A stretch of 19,677 nucleotides of DNA from Chloroflexota bacterium (lineage in GTDB: Bacteria > Chloroflexota > Anaerolineae > UBA3071). Numbering within the stretch: the stretch's first letter is position 1; each line of letters begins with the position of its first letter. The notes below the pieces were generated by a model. It saw only the letters and a program-made list of their open reading frames with translations, did no database searches and had not been told where the DNA came from. Of this stretch, positions 16,245-19,677 are shown piece after piece. Both the position numbers and the translations under genes were made by a program. The DNA is taken from contig JACNHM010000539.1 in NCBI GenBank assembly GCA_014383605.1, positions 1-19,677 of the forward strand, given 5' to 3'.

Positions 16245-16951
16245 GATGGCGGCTCCTGTTTCAGCGCTTCCTCAATCCGCCGTTGGATGTTGAAAAAGCT
16301 CTGCTGGAGGCTCTGTCGGGCCTGGGAAGCATCGCTTGCTCGCACCGCCTCCAGGATAGCCTGGTGCTCGCACAGCGTTTCCACGGGATCCAGGTCTTTC
16401 TTGATGTCCTCAATGCCCACGTTCTCGAAGGCAACCCAGAAGACGTCCAGCAGCTTGATCAACGTGGCATTGCTCAGGGCCTTGTACAAGGTGTGGTGGA
16501 ATTGACGATCATCTTCGGAATAGGGCTGCCCAGCCTCTACCTTCCTGGTCCAGGTTTCCATGATGGTGTCAAGTTGCTGCAGGCGCTCTGGGCTCATCTG
16601 CCTGACCGCGTCGCCAATCACTGCCGTTTCCAACCACACGCGGATCTGCACCAACTCTGACAGGATGGCAGGATCCCAACGCAGCCCGTAAGTGAGCGCC
16701 TCCACGACGGGGTCAAAGTTGAACTCGCGGACATAGAGGCCATCGCCGTGACGAACCTCGACAAAGCCAAGGGCCTGGAGGGCTTTCACTGCTTCTCTCA
16801 CGGAACTGCGTCCGACGCCCAGTTCGTGTACTAGCTGCGTTTCCGGCGGGAGGGGATCGCCCGGGTCGAGGTTGTTATTGATGATAAATTCCATCAGGTA
16901 CTGGCGCACAGCCTCTGTCAACGTGGGCCTGGAGAAGGATTGTCCCATCAT
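16241..16951 (-). CDS. GntR-family transcriptional regulator, FadR subfamily (FCD domain)
   Basis: DNA-binding regulator of 236 residues. The N-terminal winged helix-turn-helix covers about 10-75 (PPETQLVHELGVGRSSVREA then VKALQALGFVEVRHGDGLYV). The FCD ligand-binding helical domain spans about 90-225. Likely metal ligands are D148, H152 (DDRQFHHTLYKAL) and H196 (CEHQAIL); the position of the usual last histidine appears to be S218, so metal binding may be altered. AAAGG lies before tandem ATGs at 16951 and 16948; the first is used. It is the first gene of the enzyme operon and coupled to UroD-like 1. It lies next to a 26-bp palindrome between face-to-face promoters, so autoregulation and control of the divergent genes is the natural model. 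Effector unknown, probably an organic acid. Confidence 0.94.
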   Translation of the reverse strand: MMGQSFSRPTLTEAVRQYLMEFIINNNLDPGDPLPPETQLVHELGVGRSSVREAVKALQALGFVEVRHGDGLYVREFNFDPVVEALTYGLRWDPAILSELVQIRVWLETAVIGDAVRQMSPERLQQLDTIMETWTRKVEAGQPYSEDDRQFHHTLYKALSNATLIKLLDVFWVAFENVGIEDIKKDLDPVETLCEHQAILEAVRASDASQARQSLQQSFFNIQRRIEEALKQEPPS

Positions 16952-16958
16952 TCAACCT

Positions 16959-16987
16959 TTGACGTCAGTTGGGGGGTATGGTATAAT
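16959..16987 (+). promoter_or_regulatory. Sigma70 promoter for the plus-strand aldolase/maturase transcript
   Basis: TTGACG at 16959-16964, a 17-bp spacer and a perfect TATAAT at 16982-16987 read toward the plus strand. The start point would be near 16994, giving a leader of roughly 113 nt to the aldolase ATG at 17107. The -35 box lies inside the ribosome-site region of the divergent gntR gene. Confidence 0.75.
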
Positions 16988-16998
16988 GTTGTCGGATA

Positions 16999-17024
16999 TA
17001 GGATAGCAGATATCTGATATCCTA
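16999..17024. promoter_or_regulatory. 26-bp near-perfect palindromic operator between two face-to-face promoters
   Basis: The two halves mirror each other at all but one base pair (17006 against 17017). The centre is the perfect 10-mer CAGATATCTG (17007-17016), with outer arms TAGGATA and TATCCTA. It occupies about +5 to +30 of the plus-strand promoter and about -1 to +25 of the minus-strand one, so bound protein would obstruct both. The adjacent GntR/FadR-type regulator is the likely ligand, by position. Confidence 0.75.
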
Positions 17025-17029
17025 ATTCT

Positions 17030-17058
17030 ATTATACCACCTCTCAACGCTCTTGTCAA
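17030..17058 (-). promoter_or_regulatory. Perfect-consensus sigma70 promoter for the gntR operon
   Basis: On the minus strand, TTGACA (17058-17053), a 17-bp spacer and TATAAT (17035-17030) form a full consensus promoter. The start point would be near 17023, with a leader of about 72 nt to the gntR ATG at 16951. This is the only strong promoter seen upstream of the eight-gene enzyme operon. Confidence 0.8.
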
Positions 17059-17068
17059 GATCCGATTC

Positions 17069-17082
17069 GATGATATATCATC
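17069..17082. promoter_or_regulatory. Second palindrome, GATGATATATCATC, in the aldolase leader
   Basis: A perfect 14-bp palindrome lies just upstream of the minus-strand -35 box and 24 nt before the aldolase start codon. It shares a GATAT/ATATC core with the main operator but has different flanks. It may be an auxiliary site for the same regulator or a site for another protein; this is inference from position. Confidence 0.45.
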
Positions 17083-17106
17083 ACCATGTTGCATAGTGAG
17101 GCTGAC

Positions 17107-17961
17107 ATGCGAGGAAGTGAGCTTCGGCAGGCGCTGGCCTCGGGCCAGCGGGTATATGGCATCTGTCTAGAGGGCTACGGCCAACCCCGTTGGCCGGCCC
17201 TCTTCGCTCGCCTGGGGCTGGACTTCGTGTTCCTGGACAACGAGCATACACCCCTCGGACGCGAGACGTGCGCCTGGGCAGCCCAGGCGTACGCAGCCCA
17301 TGGCATCGCCCCCCTCCTACGCATCCCGGAGCCCTCGTCCACCTATGCCGCCATGGCCCTGGACTTGGGCGCTCACGGCGTCATTGTGCCCTATGTCGAA
17401 AGCACAGATCAGGTGAGACGGCTGGTCGGGGCAGTGAAATACAGACCTCTTAAGGGTGCCGCTTTGCACGCCGCGCTGGGCGAGGGGGAATTTCCGAGCC
17501 CCGAAACAGCCACCTACTTGCAGACCCTTAACGAAGATTCGGTGCTGATCATCATGATTGAAAGCCCCGCCGGGGTGGCGAATCTGCCCGACCTCCTGAC
17601 CATTGAGGGTGTAGACGGCGTGCTGATCGGTCCCCATGACTTCTCCGTCTCCCATGGGATGCCAGAGGATTTCGACCATCCGACATTTGAGTGGGCTCTG
17701 CGCCGGGTGATACGACTGTGTCAGGAGAAAAGCGTCGGCGTTGGAGTGCATCACATCGCAGGCAGCCTCGAACGGGAACGACGGTGGATCGAGTGGGGTT
17801 GCAACTTCGTCGTGCACAAGTCAGACACGGCCTTCATTGCCGAGGGGCTCTGCCATGAACTGCTGCCGCTGAAGCACTCGCTGGGCGATGGAGGCGCTCC
17901 TGGCAATCTGCCGTGGCCACTTGGCCCCTCGAGAGGCGCGTCCCCGAGACAGACATGGTGA
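17107..17961 (+). CDS. HpcH/HpaI-family aldolase (class II, metal-dependent)
   Basis: Predicted 284-residue lyase cleaving a 4-hydroxy-2-keto acid to pyruvate plus an aldehyde, like HpaI, GarL or YfaU. Catalytic residues known from HpaI are all visible: H47 (FLDNEHTPL), R72 (LLRIPEPS), metal ligands E152 (MIESPAGVANLPDLL) and D178 (IGPHDFS), with GVIVPYVES (91-99) in between. The ATG at 17107 is preferred because AGTGAGG lies five bases upstream; an in-frame ATG at 17086 lacks a ribosome site. The last 30 residues (after LLPLKHSL) are Gly/Pro-rich and extend past the usual 250-260-residue family length. The gene is transcribed divergently from the GntR operon and 64 nt ahead of the maturase, so it probably cleaves an end product of the same pathway. 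Confidence 0.92.
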   Translation: MRGSELRQALASGQRVYGICLEGYGQPRWPALFARLGLDFVFLDNEHTPLGRETCAWAAQAYAAHGIAPLLRIPEPSSTYAAMALDLGAHGVIVPYVESTDQVRRLVGAVKYRPLKGAALHAALGEGEFPSPETATYLQTLNEDSVLIIMIESPAGVANLPDLLTIEGVDGVLIGPHDFSVSHGMPEDFDHPTFEWALRRVIRLCQEKSVGVGVHHIAGSLERERRWIEWGCNFVVHKSDTAFIAEGLCHELLPLKHSLGDGGAPGNLPWPLGPSRGASPRQTW

Positions 17962-18025
17962 GCGTGACACCAAGGTAGACCCCTTCTCGCGCATATGGAC
18001 AGGGAAAAGAAGCTGAGTGGGCAGC

Positions 18026-19240
18026 ATGAATACATCTGAGGCTCCCCTCGCCAGTGTGCTGGTGAAGCCGGCCGGCGCTGACTGCAATCTGAACTGCAGC
18101 TATTGCTTCTACAAGGACAAAGGGGCGCTGTATCCCGAGATCCGACGGCATCGAATGCCTGATGAAGTGCTAGACTCGCTGATCAGACAGGTCATGGCCC
18201 TGAGCGTCCAGCATGCTAGCTTCAGTTGGCAGGGCGGCGAGCCAACGCTGATGGGGCTGCAGTTCTTCGAAAGAGTCGTCTCGCTGCAACAACGATATGG
18301 GCGCGGCCAGACGGTAACCAACGGTTTGCAGACCAATGCCACGTTGCTGAACGATGAATGGGGACGTTTTCTGCGGCGGTACAGGTTCCTGGTCGGGGTC
18401 AGCCTTGATGGCCCAGGCGAGATGCATGACGCTCATCGTGTTGATCGCTCCGGGCAGGGCTCGTTCCAACGTGTCATGCGCGGCGTGAGCGTTCTGCACC
18501 AGCACAACGTGGCCTTCAACATCCTGGTGGCGCTCACCAAACAGAACATATGCGATCCGGCAGACCTCTTTCACTTCTTTTTGGCACAGGACCTCCGCCA
18601 CCTGCAATTCATCCCCTGCGTGGAGCGCGATCCGGTCACTCATAACCTGGCCTCCTTCAGCATCTCGGCTGACGAATACGGAGAATTCCTGTGCCGTACC
18701 TTTGACCTCTGGCTCAAGGACGGTCAGCCCACGGCTTACATCCGTTTCTTCGACGAATTGCTCATCGCCTATGTCAGCGGCCGGCATCCCTCATGCATCC
18801 ACCGTGAGCGGTGTGGTGATTACGTGGTGGTTGAACACAACGGCGACGTCTACGCCTGCGATTTCTTCGTCGAGCCAGTGTGGCGGTTGGGCAACCTTTT
18901 GGAGACCCCGCTGATCGCATTGCTCCAGGGCAAGCGATTCAACGCCTTTCGGCGGCGTAAACAGGAATTGGCCGCAGAGTGTCGCCGCTGCGAGTACCTG
19001 CACCTGTGTCATGGAGGCTGTCCAAAATACCGTCTCCTCGCCAATGGCAACATCGCAAGCCCCAACCATTTCTGTGCTGCCTATCGGCGTTTCTTCGCTC
19101 ACAGTGCACCGGCCATGCGCGCCCTGGCCTGGCAGGTCATCCAACCAGATCGTCGCGTAGGACGCAATGACCCGTGTCCCTGCGGCAGCGGCCGCAAATA
19201 TAAACACTGTTGTGGGCGTGTGCGACTTTCCCCTGTGTAG
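18026..19240 (+). CDS. Radical-SAM anaerobic sulfatase-maturating enzyme with C-terminal SEC-C motif
   Basis: Enzyme of 404 residues that converts the active-site Cys of sulfatases to formylglycine with S-adenosylmethionine. The radical-SAM cluster motif is C20-N-L-N-C24-S-Y-C27 after VLVKPAGAD, followed by [21 protein letters not shown] and [13 protein letters not shown] typical of anSME. The SPASM region is seen in [19 protein letters not shown] and [18 protein letters not shown], whose cysteines bind auxiliary clusters. After FCAAYRRFF comes [16 protein letters not shown], a SEC-C zinc motif as at the SecA C-terminus. The ATG at 18026 is preferred; a GTG at 18017 would add three residues. 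Both cytoplasmic sulfatases of the divergent operon carry the Cys-type motif it would modify. AslB-like or other SPASM peptide maturases are the alternative. Confidence 0.92.
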   Translation: MNTSEAPLASVLVKPAGADCNLNCSYCFYKDKGALYPEIRRHRMPDEVLDSLIRQVMALSVQHASFSWQGGEPTLMGLQFFERVVSLQQRYGRGQTVTNGLQTNATLLNDEWGRFLRRYRFLVGVSLDGPGEMHDAHRVDRSGQGSFQRVMRGVSVLHQHNVAFNILVALTKQNICDPADLFHFFLAQDLRHLQFIPCVERDPVTHNLASFSISADEYGEFLCRTFDLWLKDGQPTAYIRFFDELLIAYVSGRHPSCIHRERCGDYVVVEHNGDVYACDFFVEPVWRLGNLLETPLIALLQGKRFNAFRRRKQELAAECRRCEYLHLCHGGCPKYRLLANGNIASPNHFCAAYRRFFAHSAPAMRALAWQVIQPDRRVGRNDPCPCGSGRKYKHCCGRVRLSPV

Positions 19241-19277
19241 ATCAAAACCGGAGTGGACAGGCCGGTGGCGCAGAAAA

Positions 19278-19317
19278 CATAAGGGGAGCGAAGGAGTACT
19301 CCCTCGCGCCCCTTATG
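19278..19317 (+). terminator. Long imperfect hairpin after the maturase gene
   Basis: A 40-nt inverted repeat with outer stem CATAAGGGG/CCCCTTATG, inner stems GCGA/TCGC and GGAG/CTCC, and two mismatches, centred on GGAGTACTCC. It starts 37 nt past the maturase stop. No T-tract follows, so it is a likely but not certain intrinsic terminator. Confidence 0.6.
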
Positions 19318-19622
19318 GTGAACTGCCGCGCTCGCCCACCAATTCAGACTTCATTCGCTCCCGAGTTCATTATCACTTTCTCTCTCCTTGTGTGAGCGTG
19401 GGTTGCTCAGGAGCTATGACGCCACATTTTCCAAGAGACTGAAATGCACTCCACTTGTCTGCCGCCTGGTGGTGCTGCAAGAACGCAAGCGAGGCTTGCC
19501 AGAATGCAGCGAGGCCAGAGATACGCTCTCTGGCCTCATCTTGCTTGACCATTGCTTGCCCTCACCACCTGTACGATCAGGTAGTCGCCAAACAGTTCCG
19601 GGTGGCAAGATGATGATGTCTA
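19318..19622. other. Intergenic region with hairpins before the tRNA 3' end
   Basis: No credible gene is seen. A perfect 11-bp stem, GAGGCCAGAGA (19511-19521) with its complement at 19527-19537 and a 5-nt loop, lies about 85 nt beyond the tRNA 3' end and could end tRNA transcription on the minus strand. A smaller GCAAGC-GAG-GCTTGC hairpin is at 19485-19499. Confidence 0.5.
19511..19537 (-). terminator. Perfect 11-bp hairpin downstream of tRNA-Asp
   Basis: The stem GAGGCCAGAGA/TCTCTGGCCTC closes a TACGC loop. On the minus strand it follows the tRNA 3' end by about 85 nt. A clear T-tract is absent on that strand, so terminator function is a moderate-confidence reading. Confidence 0.45.
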
Positions 19623-19677
19623 CGGGAGCGACGGGATTCGAACCCGCGATCTCCGGCTTGACAGGCCGGCATGTTAA
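19623..19677 (-). tRNA. tRNA-Asp (anticodon GTC), 3' part; 5' end outside window
   Basis: On the minus strand the sequence gives an anticodon arm CCGGC-CTGTCAA-GCCGG (19669-19653) with anticodon GTC at 19662-19660, variable loop AGATC, T arm GCGGG-TTCGAAT-CCCGT, 3' acceptor strand CGCTCCC and discriminator G at 19623, as expected for Asp. The three bases after it read TAG, so CCA is not encoded and must be added. The D arm and 5' acceptor strand are cut by the right edge. Its 3' end faces the catabolic cluster. Confidence 0.93.

Noticed and set aside
15564..16505. Long plus-strand open frame (about 313 codons) opposite UroD-like 1 and gntR
   Set aside because: It is antisense to two well-supported genes, has no recognisable domain and its composition reflects the complementary strand.
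17086..17106. Upstream ATG start for the aldolase
   Set aside because: It has no ribosome site, while the ATG at 17107 follows AGTGAGG at proper spacing and matches the family's usual N-terminus.
19278..19317. Insertion-sequence end or attachment site
   Set aside because: No transposase, matching second end or target duplication is visible; a transcript-end hairpin explains it better.

Overview
The window looks like a piece of a Chloroflexota chromosome (Anaerolineae/Caldilineae-like). This is an inference from the solute-binding lipoprotein's long Val/Glu/Lys-rich linker ending in VTATPAP, the moderately high GC content, and the mix of sulfatases, UroD-like proteins and dipeptide-type ABC genes. 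No rRNA or other decisive marker is present.

Layout. The left edge holds the 3' three-quarters of dnaK (1-1514, +), which ends at a strong terminator hairpin shared with the convergent cluster. From 16951 down to 1830, twelve genes run on the minus strand. The first eight form a tight operon with 4-nt overlaps or gaps of at most 22 nt: GntR/FadR-type regulator, UroD-like protein 1, DapA-family lyase, UroD-like protein 2, RraA-family protein, sulfatase 1, FAD oxidoreductase, sulfatase 2. After a 306-nt gap come a family-5 solute-binding lipoprotein, two Dpp/Opp-type permeases and a PHP-domain metallohydrolase. Divergently, on the plus strand, lie an HpcH/HpaI-family aldolase and a radical-SAM anaerobic sulfatase maturase carrying a C-terminal SEC-C motif. 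The window ends in a tRNA-Asp(GTC), minus strand, cut by the right edge.

How the genes may work together (inference). Both sulfatases have the Cys-type CTPAR motif and no signal peptide, so they should be cytoplasmic and need formylglycine conversion. The radical-SAM maturase that could do this sits in the divergent transcript. The transporter would import a small sulfated organic compound. The sulfatases would remove sulfate, the FAD enzyme would oxidise the product, and the DapA-, RraA- and HpcH-type lyases would cleave the resulting keto acid; the UroD-like proteins may move a methyl group or decarboxylate. The substrate is not identifiable from sequence, and no ABC ATPase or corrinoid protein is present.

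The most notable structure is regulatory. In the 16952-17106 intergenic region two near-consensus sigma70 promoters point at each other, and a 26-bp near-perfect palindrome fills the space just downstream of both -10 boxes. One repressor, presumably the adjacent GntR protein, could shut both transcripts. In addition, a 13-bp exact direct repeat of the tRNA-Asp 3' end (20/25 over a longer stretch) lies at 1717-1741, so the whole cluster is bracketed by tRNA-3'-end-like sequence, as in a tRNA-integrated island. No integrase is visible.
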